From NCBI RefSeq assembly GCF_964237555.1, contig NC_091441.1:122162116-122226115 (forward strand): DNA of 64,000 bases, written 5' to 3'. This document shows positions 44,131 to 56,265 of this stretch, in pieces (position 1 is the stretch's first letter; the number at the start of each line of letters is the position of its first letter). Source of the DNA: Oryctolagus cuniculus. Taxonomy: Eukaryota > Chordata > Mammalia > Lagomorpha > Leporidae. A program made the position numbers and the translations under genes. The notes beneath the pieces were generated by a model. It searched no databases. It was not told where the DNA came from and saw only the letters and a program-made list of their open reading frames with translations.

Positions 44131-46294
44131 GCACGGAGAAACAGGCCGGGGCGCATCCACCCCGCAAGGCAAAGTACACGCCTGGTACCCCAGACAGCAG
44201 ATCTGGCTGGCCCCCGCGCGAAGCAGCCAGATGCAGGGCTCTATGAGGTGGGGCACCCAGAACAGACAGAACCAGAGCGGCAAAGCCGAGCACTGGGGCA
44301 GGGCTGGAGACAGGAGGGCTCTACCACCAGAGGGCCCGAGGGGACAGGGCACACACACCGTGCCTGCCGGCTGTGTGGTCCACACGCCACTGTGCTGGCA
44401 GCACACTAAGGAGGGTGGGCGTCCCTGCGTGTAGGTTACAACAGGGCCCAAGGATATCATCTTCCTATCCCAGCGACAGCAACAGGAAACAGGCAAGCCA
44501 TGAACGCCAGAAAAACACGCTTCCAAGGCTCTCAAGGAGCGTGCACTCAGGTAACTCCAAGATTGAAGCCTTCGCAGAGGCGAGCCGGAGGAGGAGGCCA
44601 GGACACAGCCTCCGCACAGGGTGCCTGCTCGTCCCCGCCCCGTCTAGCGTGAGGTCCCCCTAGGACTGACGCAGCCTGGGGTCAGCCCGCAGACTTTCCC
44701 GCGAGGAACCACACGGAAGTCCCGCAGGAAGCATCCTGTCGGTACAGCACCTGCCCCAGGGTCGGTGTCACAGGGGCCCCAGAGCCACAAAGTTCAGAAG
44801 GAAACTCCAGCCAGTGAAACCCAGAGCTGAGAGACAGAGGAGCGTCCACTTGGCGCCCAGCGCTGGTCCTGGTGAGGGCTGCTTTGGGTGCCCCCGGTGC
44901 TTGCTCAGGGCTCCCCGTGAGAGCCAGGTCCAGTCTCCCCACAACCAGGGACACACCGTGGCCCCCAGTGTTCCACTGCCTCCTGGTGCAGCCGTGTTCT
45001 GAGCGTGTTTCTGTGCCACGGGTTTATTTCTGTGCAGTGAGAGGCGGGCAGGCACCGGTACCCGAAGACAGGCGCGGGCCTGGCGCAGCTTTCACGCACT
45101 CACCCACTCCCTCCTTCACTCATCAGCCATCCTTGCTGTCGGGGGGGACAGCTCCCACAGGCAGCGTTCTGCGCGGAAGCAGCTGCCTGGCCAGCCGGGC
45201 CCAGCAGCGCCTGCCCCCTGCGTTTCCCCCGACTCCTGCATTTCAGGCAGGTGGCCTGAGTTCAAGCAGAAACACAGGGCTGAGCCGGGTGACCCCTTGA
45301 AGAGGCAGCGTGGTCCCCGCTGCCCACCCTCATGCCAGCCTCACCCCTCGCTCAGGAGCCCCCGCCCCACCCTGGGGCGCTGTGCAGGACGGTCAGGCGT
45401 AAGGAGAGCGTCTGCCCCGGGGGAGAGGCGGGGGCCACGGTCAGCAAGGCAGGGGAAGGCTGAGGCGCCCCAGGGTCACCCGTCTGTGACGGGGCCCAGG
45501 AGGGCCCTGGGTGGCACCCACTCCAGCCACCTCTGCAGCTTCTCCCTGCACACACACACCACACACACACACAAGAACAAAGAACACGTGTGTTCCAGTG
45601 TTCCAGGAATGTGTCTTCCTTGCAACAACAGGAAGTACCCGTTTGAAAGACAAAGTCACTTGCTAGTTTTGTTCTCATAAAAGTTGAATGCAAGCCCGCC
45701 CCAGTTTAAGGTCTCCCAGAGGACGCATAAAGATATTTCTCAGCCGAAGCAGAATGGCAGCGTGCGTCGGTGCTGGGAGACTTCCCACACACATGCAATT
45801 TTATTTTACATTTAAAAGAGGTTAGTAAATAGACAAATCAATTTTAGCTGCTCCGGAATTTCACATGGGTCATTAATTTTAAAAGATGGGGCTTCAATAA
45901 TAGTTAAAGGAACAGCAGCCCAGGGGAAGGAGAATAATCACCTCCGAAACGCGGAGTTACCAGCACCAAGAGGGCTCGGAGACTCAGCTGCCTCGCGCGG
46001 CTCTGCACAGCATTTGAACTGAGGACGGGCCCTGACGAGGCCCTGCCTGACCAAACAGAGACAGTCCTCCAATCTACAAGTTCAGGGCAGGAGACGGGCA
46101 CCCCGCCACCTCTGCGGTGCAGGCAGCAGCTCAGAGGCAGCTCGGGCAAACTCTGAAGGCACCAGGAGTCGCTGGGGAGACCCTGCTGCCTGCCACCCCC
46201 AGCCCAGACGACCCGCCACAGTGTAGAACAGCACCGACAGTGGTAGAATCCACGTTTTCCCAGCCTGGCTCTGGAAACCTTCCCAGAGAGGCCG
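44131..46294. other. TRNT1-IL5RA intergenic region, nothing recognised
   Basis: Unique GC-moderate DNA with only a short CA repeat. No reading frame looks like a gene. Confidence 0.5.
45545..45575. repeat. (CA)n microsatellite
   Basis: Interrupted CA dinucleotides in the TRNT1-IL5RA intergenic region. Confidence 0.85.
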
Positions 46295-46370
46295 AGCTGC
46301 GTCAACTCGCCAAGCCTGTGTTTCCTCGTCTGTAGGCTGGGCTGCCGGACTACCTGGTGGGACGCCAGGC
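46295..46370 (-). mobile_element. MIR-like fragment
   Basis: CAACTCGCCAAGCCTGTGTT then TCCTCGTCTGTAGGCTGGG is the reverse of the MIR core. Confidence 0.45.
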
Positions 46371-46654
46371 AGGACAAAACGACAGGTAGTAAGGCAACCG
46401 GCAGTCCCAGGCACGCGAGAGGGTCTCTCTGGCTGAAATGGAACATCAGGCGACACGGATGGAGTCTAATTTGCAAGGCGTAGCTCTCCTCCTTGTTCTC
46501 ACACCTTCTTGGTTTCCTATACCTGGCTTCCCACGGCGATTCTTCAGCTTTACTTTCGGCCGCGCGTGGGAGATCCACAGACCGATTTTCTCTGCGTTTT
46601 GCTCATGGCCGCAGGCATTCCAGTTCACTCCCGGCAGGGCATCTGCCTGGTAGT

Positions 46655-47285
46655 TTTCATGCCGGTGTTATTGAGATACAATTCACCTGTCCTGAAACTC
46701 TCCTGGTCAAAGCGGACAGCTCTGTGGTTCCCGTGCAGTCAAGGGCTGGCGACCGCCCGGTCAGCCCAGAATATGTCCATCATCCCCAAGGACACCTGAG
46801 ACCCAGCCCCACTCTCTCGCCACGTTCCGGAACCTCCGCCTGCCGCCTGCAGCCTCCACCAACTGCTCACATGTGTCCGTGGCTGCAGATTGTGTTCGGG
46901 CATTTCACAGAGGCAGTCACGTGTGTGTGGCCCTGGGATTGGCTGCTGCCACGTGGCTTCCAGCTGTCCGGGTCCATCCTCGCCGGAGCAGCTGTGGTCC
47001 CCTCCTTCCGTGGCTGACTGCTATCCCACAGCACGGGTCCCCACTCATCAGCTGCGCTCACTCTCCGACTGTTGGAGACCATGCTGCTGTGAACACTCCT
47101 GCACCTGTTTCTACGTGGCTGTAAGATTTCAGTCCTCTGGGGCGGGCATCTGCCCAGGAGCAGAGTGACAGGGTCACACGGCCACGCCATCTTTGCCCTT
47201 GCGGGAGCTGTGCTCCAGCAGCAGTGTGTGGGGCCCGGGTCCTGCACATCCTGCCCCGCACCCGCCGCCGCCTGGTTTCTCTGAG
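46655..47285 (+). mobile_element. Ancient L1-type fragment, GC-shifted
   Basis: TGTTATTGAGATACAATTCA opens it, and the later order (a CCATCATCCCCAAGGAC-like part, CATGCTGCTGTGAACACTCC, then GGAGCAGAGTGACAGGGTCA) follows a common mammalian old L1 3' region. Many AT sites have become GC. Confidence 0.55.
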
Positions 47286-47517
47286 CAGCCTCCCGGGCAT
47301 GAAGAGAGCCTCACCGCGGCCCGGCTCTGCCCGGTGCTGACGGCGCTGAGCGCTCCCCAGGTGCCCAGCCCCTGGAGCTGCGTCTCTCCAGAACCTTCAT
47401 CTGCGTTCCACTGAGTTACTCTTCACTCTCTGATGGGGTAAAAAGAGTTCTCCATATATGATAAATACAACTCCCGTACCACATACATAGTTGTCATTTT
47501 TCCCCTTCTGCAACTAG

Positions 47518-47800
47518 TCCTTTCTTTTTAAAGAAAACACACACATACATAGAGACAAACATACAGAGACAGAGACCTCGCAGCTCCTTGTTCTGTGCCC
47601 AGATGGCCCATGTCAGCCAGGGCTGGGCCGGGCTACAGCCTGGAGCCTGGAACTCAATCCGTGTCTCCCCTGTGGGTGGCAGGGACCCAGGGACTTGAGC
47701 CGTCACCTGCTGCTCCCAGCGTGTGTGTTCACCGGAGGTGGGAGCAGAGCAGGCACCGGGACCAGGCACTCGGATGTGGGGTGTGGGCGGCCCAGATGAG
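47518..47800 (-). mobile_element. Diverged SINE
   Basis: Reverse copy with GCTACAGCCTGGAGCCTGGA and GGGACTTGAGCCGTCACCTG. Confidence 0.65.
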
Positions 47801-47916
47801 GCCTTGCACTTCATCCCTTCAAACACAAAAGCTTGCAAGTATGGTGAGGTATGACTTATCCATGCTTTTTATTTCACCATTTGTGCTTTTATATTTTATT
47901 TTAGAAACCCCTGCCT

Positions 47917-48228
47917 AGGGGCCAGCATTGTGGCGTAGTGGGTAAAGCCGCTGCTTGTGACACCAGCATCCCATGTGGCTGCCGGTTTGAATTCCGGGGC
48001 TGCTCCACTTCTGATCCAGCTCCCTGCTGATGTGCTGGGGAAAGCAGTGGAAGATGGTCCAAGTGCTTGTGCCCCTGCCACCCCCATGAGAGACCTGGAA
48101 GAAGCTCCTGGCTCCTGGCTTCAGCCTGGCCCAGCCCCAGATATTGTGGCTCTCTGGGGACCAAACTAGCAGGTGGAAGACCTCTCTCTGTCTTTCTCAT
48201 TCTGATTGTAACTCAAATAAATGAACAC

Positions 48229-48259
<31 letters not shown>

Positions 48260-48262
48260 GGA
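47917..48262 (+). mobile_element. CSINE-type SINE with poly-A
   Basis: Forward copy from GGGGCCAGCATTGTGGCGTA to a tail of about 27 A. It interrupts an L1. Flanks GAAACCCCTGCCT and GGAACTACTGCCT look like a diverged target duplication. Confidence 0.9.
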
Positions 48263-48560
48263 ACTACTGCCTCATCCAAAGTTATGAAATTTTATGCTTG
48301 GGCCTTCTTCCAAGAAGTTCATATTTTTCCCCTTCTTGGTCTTTCTTTGGTGCTTTTGGAGTTATTTGTGTGTGTGCGCTGTGGGGAGGCCAAGGTCGTC
48401 TGTATCACGTGCCTATTTGCGCCATTTGAGAAGGCTGATCTGTTCCTGTATGAATGGTTTTGGTAACCCCATCAAAAATCAGTTGACCACAAATGTGAGA
48501 TTTTATCTGTGCACTTCCAGTTCTACTCTGCTGATCCGCATATCTCTAACGTTTTAAAAT

Positions 48561-51500
48561 AACCTCTGGTGCCTGCCTTTATACATTTAGAATCACAAGA
48601 ACAAAACTAAAGGAAGCGGTGACCCCACGGCGGCATGAGTTCAGCCTGAGCTCCCCACTCCCCTCTAGTAGCTGAAAGCATCGGTCTCACCGCCTGGCCG
48701 TGGGGAGGTGCTGGCCAGTCGCTCTCAGGCTCAGCCACGCACGGTGACTGGACGAGGGGGGGCACTCAGATGGCACCTGCGCACCTGCCCTTGCTCTCCT
48801 GCACTGTTCCCGGCACCAGGTATAGGACACGCCCTGGTATCCCCTGGTTCCAGATGGGCAGGGGGCTCTCAAGACAAGCCCGAGTCTAGCCTAGGACCAG
48901 TCAGACCACGGTCAAAACTCAGACTCCGACGCACAGAATACGCGTGCGCCGTGCACCACCGCGGCACCCGGGGGTGGCCACCCACAGCAGTAGCCGTCGG
49001 ATCTCCGACTGCCGAGAGATAACCACTCCTATCGGCCTGTTCCTCCAGCCCAGAATGAGCTTGCAGAGAAAAGACTGTGCGCGTGCTCCCGCGAGGTTTT
49101 CACTTAACCCGCACACGATGCTCTGTGTCACTCAAAGCTCCTGATGAGCCACCCCTTCTAAAATCTGCAGCTTTCAACCTGGAGAAGTCCGTGTCTCCCT
49201 TAACACCACGCCTGCTCTGTTCTCACAAGTGAATGTAGCGCGAGCTTCTCTTTCTCTTTGACCTACATCCTGGTCCACCTGCCACATCATTGCACGGCAT
49301 AGATTCCCGGAAGTAGCTATCCTCAGTTCAACCCCTCCGACCGGAGTTCCTTGTGGGGTCGCTAAATCCTGATTTCCATGGCATCACCGCCAGTATTTTC
49401 ACCTGTGTTGCCTGGCTACACCCACACGATTTTGCTTCTTAAGGGATAAAGACAAATTTGATCTCATTTCATACAAAACAACGCATCAGGTTCCACTGCA
49501 ATGCCTTCAGAAATTCACGTTTCGTTCTAAAGGACAAAAACTGCTCTCATAACTAACAAACTCCAGGAACGCTGCCTCTCCTGGTTTCCTTTGTTGCTTG
49601 TATGGAAACATGCAGACAGAATATGGCACGTTTTCTTATCAGCCCGAGAAGGCGGACCCAGGGGAGCAGCCAGGCCCCCCACCCCACGGTCCTCCCTGTG
49701 CCCAGCACGGAACACGCGTGCAACCCACAAACAGCCGCACCACTGCCCTCACGGTGACCATAGCATTTCTCAGGTTTCTTCAGGGGTGAATGTACCACGT
49801 CAAGGTTGCACGGGCACGACCTAAGGAGCCGGCCGCGTGGCTGAGGCCCTGGCGCACCGTCCTGTGTGCCGCTTAGCAACATCTGGACTGCTCTGCTCCT
49901 TGTTTTACTTCGGCTCTCCCCAAGGAAGGGGACGTGTCTCAGGTCGCCGACAACCATCCATCCGCTTTCATTTCGGCAACTGCTAACACGGCCCCCTGGG
50001 GAGCCCTGAGCACACGCGTGAACAGGCTGGCGCGGGCACGTCCGTGGGAGTCGCACTCAGAGCACCCATCACTGGCCACTGCCCCAGCAACCAGGGACCC
50101 AGCAACTCAGCTCCCACCTCTGTGCCCAGAGTCTCCCAGGCAGGTTGCTAATCCTGCATCCCTCCTCCCTGGAGCTAAGCCTGAATCACCCCGGGAACAT
50201 GCAACCCATTTGTATCTGTTCATAGCCTGAGCCGCTGTTTCCAACGCAGACAGCCCGGCCCGTCACTCACCTTCAAACCCCCCCAACAGAACTGGAACCG
50301 AGGACAGGAGCATCCAAGCAGGTCGCCAGGAGGGCAGCATGTGGGGATGACGCCTGGGTGCTGCTCTGGGGTCCCAGGGACAAGAGAGAGAGAAGGCTTT
50401 GCAGGGCACCACGGAGCTACACTGAGACATCCCAGCAAGGGGTGCCCAGGCTGTGGACCCCAGAAACGCTTCCCGAGGGTTGGGGCTGCTCGCAGAGCAG
50501 AGAAGGCCCTGCCCACTGCTGGACTCAGCAGCAGGGAGAGGCTCAGCCTCCAGCCCCGGTTCTGGCCGGCTTCCTGCTGCTGGGTGGGAGGTAGAGGAGG
50601 ATTAGAAGGACTCCAGCCAGCCATGCTGTGAGGAAGACAGAAGTGCCACACCCTAGAGAGCCCACCAGAGATGCAGCCACCTGGCCCCGCCAGCCAAAGT
50701 GCCTCTGGCTGCACGAGGCACTGAACACGCAGGCCAGCCCTTCCCCACGCTGGCTGGGCCGGGTCTCCCTGCCCTCCAGGGCTCAGGGCACCACTGCCTG
50801 ACGCCCTGAGCACCAGCTTGGAGAAGTCGCACAGCCATCGCTTTGCAGAGGAAGCGGCGGGAGCTCCGTGCATCACAGCTGTGGTGATGAAAGAGCAGCA
50901 ACTGCCGTGAAGTCACAGTGCCCAGAGATAAGCTCGCCCCAGAGTGCCCAGCCGCCGCCGGCTCACGGCCACCCGGCCCTCGGAGGTGAGCACCAGCGCA
51001 CGGCGCGTGGCAGGGTGAGCGAGTGGCCGGCGTGCTGCTGCCGGGACACCCCTGGTACCAGGGCCTACGGCCGGTGGGACGCGGAGATGAGCAATTCTAT
51101 GGCAAACTCTGAAGTCACAGAAAAGGGAAGCAAAACCCCTCTCTCTCTATTATTAGCAGGGAGCATGAGGACGCGCGGCTGAACTTCTGCGAGGTAGGTC
51201 CTGCCGTTCTGGGTACTGGTTTCTGTTCGTGGTGTTTGCCAAGACACTGTGCTGGGCCAAGGCGGGGTGGATGAGCCACCGCGGTGACCCCGGCTGCAGA
51301 CGCTCCCTGGAGCAGAGGGCGTTTGTGGCTCAGCCCCTCGGGATTCCTCACGGCCTACGGACAGCTCCGTGCTGTGCAGCCTGCTCAGAGGAGTGCAGAA
51401 GGCAGGGCAGAGGGCACCGTCAACCCCTCGGCGAGGAAGCCTTGGCTGAGAGCGCGGCAGGCTGAGAGCGCGGCAGGCTGAGAACCAGCGGCTCAGCAGG

Positions 51501-53217
51501 CCCAGCGCTGTGTCCACCGACGCCTTCGGCAGCTTCTGCCGCAGGATCTTGGTTTGCAGCAATGCTCTTGTTTTATACAAAATGCACCAAGACTGGCGGA
51601 GAGGCCTCACTCAGCTTTAGGTTCTTCAGTTGTCTGAAAGCATTTTTATGTACACGCAAGAAATGGATGAACTGGAACAACACAAAACAAACAAACAAAC
51701 AAAAAAAAAACAAGGAGAAAGAAGTGGGGGGAGGGAGCGAGCGAGCGAGCAGATGCGATTTTAATAGATCCTAAAACTCATGGCTACCAGCATGAAAAAT
51801 GCCTGCTTTTACAGTGATATATTGGATGCTAGCTTTATTGAGTCACCGAGCATCTCATTAGCTGGTGCGACCTCTGCGTCCAGGAAATACGCTCTCTTTC
51901 GTAGTTCCTGGAGAAGAATTACTCTCTGACCGATTTCTTAAAGGTTTGCATGTGGAAATATAATAAAGTTTTGGAAATCAAATCAGCTCATTTGTATACA
52001 TGACTCGAGGTGCTGCCTGAGGCCATTTCCAGGCAAGGCACCCCGGGCTGCCGCGCTCCGAGTGGCTGCGTGGGGCCTGCCCGCTCTGGCCTGTGTGCTG
52101 ATTGGCCTTGCTCTGCACAGGGCCGGGCACCTGACCTGCTGCCACGTGAGGCGCTGGCTCTGCGGCCGAGAGCACAGACACCACGGACGTGGCCTTGGGG
52201 CCTGCTGAGCACCAGTGGACGCAAGACGATGGCCTGCAGACAGGTATGCCCGGGGCGGCGGGCCACGGGCACGTGTGACACACGTGTGTGGTGGTGGGGA
52301 GACACTCAGCTCCTGGGGTGTTGGTAGCAGGCTCCTGTCCCTGTCCATCTTCCAAGAGCCAGGGTGGCCGTGACATTTCCGCCTGGACCCGTGGAGCTTC
52401 AGGCCTTTGGAGACAAAGTCCCCAGGGCTGCATCTCGGAACTGCTGCAGACAACTCAGATGTCTGGTGGTGGTGGGACGAGCAAACTACGGCTGCGCGGC
52501 CCTTGTGTGCACGCTTTCTCGGGGCGATGCGGGGCCCCCTGCTCGACGAGCTCTTTGTGTGTTGCCGCCTGGTCTCTGCAACCCTCCTCCAGCCCCGAGA
52601 GCGTGTGGCTCGGGGGCTGCGCCACCCCGGAAGAAAGAGGAAGCTGAGCCTGTTCTTCGAAGGGGCCCGCTGGAGCGTGCATCCGCTCGGTCGCTTTTCG
52701 ATTTCTGCCACTGAGGTCGGCTGTGGAAAGAGGGGTCCCCACAGCTGACTCAAAAGAGCTCTGAGAGCCGGACTGCAAATCCCACTTGGGTTTAAACTGA
52801 AAGGCCCCAGGCAGAAAAAATGAGTGGGGGGAAGAAAAAAAGAGCAGAGAGTCTCTGAGCACAGCTCCAGCAGACTCCGACCCCTTCTCAAGAACACTGG
52901 GGAAATCCAGCGGCAGTGGCCGGAGGCTGACCCCAGTGTCCTGGAAACCGCTCTCAGGAAAGACGCCGCGCTCCCATGACCCCAGCCCCAGAGGACACGA
53001 GGCCCCCACGGGCTGGACCCAGAGCCTCTCGCGGAACTCCAGGTTGGCCCAATGAGCACCAACAATGAGCTCCCTGCTTCCCCCCAAGCCGAGTGTGGGT
53101 GCTGCCCGGACTGCAGGAGTAGGGACACCATCGCGTTTGTTTCCTTCCACTCAACTTGAACTTGATTTAACAACACAATGGGCTTCAACTGGTAGCCCCA
53201 AGAGTGGCTTACACTAT
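48561..53217. other. Intergenic region, nothing recognised
   Basis: About 4.6 kb of mainly unique sequence. Microsatellites are at 51690-51752 and a 2-copy 18-bp duplication is near 51450. IL5RA noncoding 5' exons could lie here or to the right but cannot be identified by eye. Confidence 0.5.
51690..51752. repeat. (AAAC)n and (GAGC)n microsatellites
   Basis: An AAAC tetranucleotide run and poly-A are followed within 30 bp by GAGCGAGCGAGC. Both are in intergenic DNA. Confidence 0.8.
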
Positions 53218-53564
53218 CTTTTTTTTTTTTTTTTTTTTTTTTGACAGGCAGAGTTAGACAGTGAGAGAGAGAGAGAGACAGAGAGAAAGGTCTTCCTTTT
53301 TCCGTTGGTTCACCCCCTAAATGGTTGCTACGGCTGGTGCACTGCGCTGATCTGAAGGCAGGAGCCAGGTGCTGCCTCCTGGTCTCCCATGGGGTGCAGG
53401 GCCCAAGCACTTGGGCCATCCTCCACTGCCCTCCCGGGCCACAGCAGAGAGCTGGCCTGGAAGAGGGGCAACCGGGACAGAATCCGGCGCCCCGACCGGG
53501 ACTAGAACCTGGGGCGCCGGCATCACAGGCAGAGGATTAGCCAAGTGAGCTGTGGCACCGGCCT
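53218..53564 (-). mobile_element. Young CSINE2-like SINE with long poly-T
   Basis: Reverse copy: about 25 T, GACAGGCAGAGTTAGACAGT, then CGGGACTAGAACCTGGGGCG. The body shows little divergence from the copies at 13723 and 43018. Confidence 0.9.
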
Positions 53565-54939
53565 TATGCTGTCATTTTGACCTAGCAGTACGTGTTGTCA
53601 CGCCAGCGAGTTAGCTCTGCTCCTGTGCAATGAAATTTGGCCTCGTGGACACCCACCAAAGGGTGCCTCCTTGGCTGAAGAGGTGTCCCCCGGAGGCCCC
53701 AGTCAGTCCTCAATGGGAACAGGCAGAGGCGCCGGCAGCCTGGGCTGCGTACGTCAGGACACAGAGCAGCGAGGCAGGGTCCACTCGGGTCTGGAATGAG
53801 AACGTGGGGTTGAACGACGGAGCTCAGGTACTCTGAGCCTTGGGTAAAACCTGTGGGCTCCCGGGAGTGTGGGAGTCGGAACTGCCCGGATCTGCTCCGG
53901 GGTCTCGTGCTGTCTTTCAGAGACGCTGTCTTGTTGAATGGGATCACAGAAGCATAAAACTTCTCTCTCCATTTATGGCAAAAAGAAAAATTAATCAGCC
54001 AAGTTTGGGAACGATTACGTTTTCAAAAATGCAGCGTCAGTGACAGCGCTCGCTCTGCGTCCTCTCTGCGATACGCAGTCGTCTGCGTTTTTCTACTGTT
54101 TAATCGTAAAGGTTGCACAAGTGTTCATTATTTTTACACGCAAGATTGTAGTCTTCCTTTGCCACTCAGTGGAAGTCACTAGGGAAAATTAATTTTGCAT
54201 TTTTCTGACCTACAATTTCTATTCACAGAAGTTATTGCAAAGTTACAGCACAGGAGACCCTTCAAAAAGCTCATGGAAAAATGTGAATTAAGAAAAACCT
54301 ATGCATGGATTTTCTTGCACCAAAATGACTGACTTTTTCCATGCACTTCTTGAAGCCCTCAGGGATTTGGTATCCATTCAGGAAATGCCGGCACTTGACA
54401 GCCTCGCCTCCGTGACCGGAAGCAGCCGCAGCCCTGGCTGGCATTAACCGTGGTTTCTCTGTGGTCCTCGGACTGCCCTTGGTTTCATTGAATTTCTCGC
54501 TCTTGACATTAAAAACAGTATTAGAGCACCCGCGTTTGTTGCCATTATCTTTGTTTCAAAGGTTGGAGTCATCAGAGAAAAAGAAACGAGATGATTTTTA
54601 TGCAAACTGGTCTAATGCTGATTAGTAATACTCAAGTTCATTTGAAAAAGGAGTTAACGTGACTTTTGTGTTGCTTCTTTCCTGTGCTGCGGAAATTTTG
54701 CAATTTCTAGGTTACTAGGTTACTAGTTACTAGGTTAAGCAGCAAGTTAGTTGCTTACTAAATTGGCAAAGAAATGAATTAAGACTGTTTTGTGCCGTTT
54801 TCTGTGGGTGCCTGCTTAGCTGAGGTCTCTTCCATGGTTCTGCTGGAGTCATTTTTAGAAAATATCAAGCCATTACATACATCTTCAAGCTGAAGCCTAG
54901 AGAAGTCATTTTCCTTAGAGCTGACTAAGAATAGATTTT
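53565..54939. other. AT-rich intergenic stretch
   Basis: Noticeably more AT-rich than its surroundings. Apart from the MITE-like element and a TTACTAGGTTACTAG repeat near 54710-54735, nothing is recognised. Confidence 0.5.
54258..54357. mobile_element. Small palindromic MITE-like element
   Basis: About 100 bp with inverted ends: CTTCAAAAAGCTCATGGAAA on the left and TTTCCATGCACTTCTTGAAG on the right, with TTGCACCAAAATGA inside. It looks like a nonautonomous DNA transposon; the family is not assigned. Confidence 0.55.
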
Positions 54940-55397
54940 TCTCTTTAAAGTTTTATTTTTATTTGAAAGGCAGAGTTGCAGGGAGACAGAGAGGGAGGGA
55001 GAAAGGGAGAGGGAGAAAGGGAAAGGGAGGGAGAGGAAGGGAGAGGAAGGGAGAGAGAGGGAAGGAGGGAGAAAGGGAAAGGGAGAAGAAGAGGGAGGGA
55101 GGGAGGGAGGGAGAGAGGGAAAGAGGGAGAGAGGGAGAGGTCTCCATCTGCTGGTTTACTCCCCAATGGCTGCAATGGCCCAAGCTGGGCAAGGCTGAAG
55201 CCAGGAGCCAGGAGTTTTACCCAGATCTCCTAAATGGGTGCAAGGTCTCAAGCACATGGGCCATCTTCCACTGCTTTCCCAGGTGCATTAGCAGGGAGCT
55301 GGATCAGAAGTGGAGCAGCTGGGACTTGAACCTGCGCCCCTGTGGAATGCCAGCATGGCAGGCGGTGGCTTAACCTGCTGTGCCACAGCCCAGCCCA
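54940..55397 (-). mobile_element. CSINE-type SINE with expanded GGGA/GAGA tract
   Basis: Reverse copy whose purine stretch after GGCAGAGTTGCAGGGAGACA has grown to about 150 bp (about 54990-55140) of GGGAGA and GGAAGG units. The body continues to GCTGTGCCACAGCCCAGC. Confidence 0.85.
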
Positions 55398-56192
55398 GCA
55401 CAAGCCTTGTGTTGTAGATCCAGGACTGGCTCCCGGGCAGGCGGCTTCAGAGCCCTCGGCTCCTGGTGAGGACTTCAGCTCCTGTCCCTTCCTCTGGGGG
55501 CCTGGGCGACCTCGGGCTGAAGCTCCGTTTGTGGGTGACGACCACACCTGCTGGACCCCAAGAGTCTCTCTGCGGGGGCTAGGGGGCACGCCCAGGGTGC
55601 CTTGCACATGAGCCATCCTTTGAACTTCACGGCAGAATCGCCCTTTTTCTCCAGGGCTATGGCTTCTCAGTTCAGTGTCCTGCTCTCATTCGGGTGCATA
55701 TACAAAAAATCAGTGTCTCTGGAACTCACAAAACTGTGCTTGGGATACAAACTTTCGCTCTTGGCAGGGCTCCTGGCTGTTTTAGGGGTAAGGTTCTTGT
55801 CCTGCTGATCCTACTAAATACTCAGGGACCACAACGGAGGGCCGCGGGCTCTCCGCTTGTTCTTGGCACCCAGAACTCCTGAGCTGCCACCTGCTGCGGT
55901 CTCCTCCCCTTGCTCCCTTCTCCCGCAGCTTGGCACGGGCTCTGGGTTCAAGGCATTCAGAGACCTCAGTGCGCCGGCTGGATCTTAACGTACCTGGGAC
56001 AGGTTTTCCAAGGGTCTTCCCTAAGGATTTGCCCCAGGGTTTGGCCCTACATTGGAAGGCAAAATGCAACATCTGCCCACCTCTGTGTTTCTGTGTGTAA
56101 CAGACCCATCACAGACGTGTGTGAAATGGACGAGGAGCTGCCTCTGGGCGACAAGGGAGCTGTGGTGGCAGCACCGCCTCGACTGGAGCACC
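55398..56192. other. IL5RA proximal upstream sequence
   Basis: Unique sequence. A TGTAACAG acceptor at 56102 may begin the exon that carries the start codon. No TATA box is evident. Confidence 0.45.
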
Positions 56193-56265
56193 ATGCTGCC
56201 GGCGTTGCTGCTGCTTCTGGGGGCGGCGGTGCTGCGGGGAGCGGACACACTTCCTGACCAGAACC
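56193..56265 (+). CDS. IL5RA: IL5RA coding exon 1, signal peptide
   Basis: Encodes MLPALLLLLGAAVLRGADTL plus PDQN and ends one base into the next codon, with donor GTGAGC. The exon may start at 56103 after a TGTAACAG acceptor. Within that exon no earlier in-frame ATG is present, which supports this start. Confidence 0.85.

Larger units (their letters stand above)
47440..48560 (+). mobile_element. L1 fragment with two SINE insertions
   Basis: AT-rich pieces at 47440-47517, 47810-47916 and 48263-48560 read like one old L1 (CCTCATCCAAAGTTATGAAA; ATCAAAAATCAGTTGACCAC). SINEs split it at 47518 and 47917. Confidence 0.6.

Noticed and set aside
56052..56192. Upstream in-frame ATG for IL5RA at 56052
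   Set aside because: It would add a non-signal leader before the hydrophobic peptide and lies before a likely splice acceptor at 56102. The start at 56193 fits the family.
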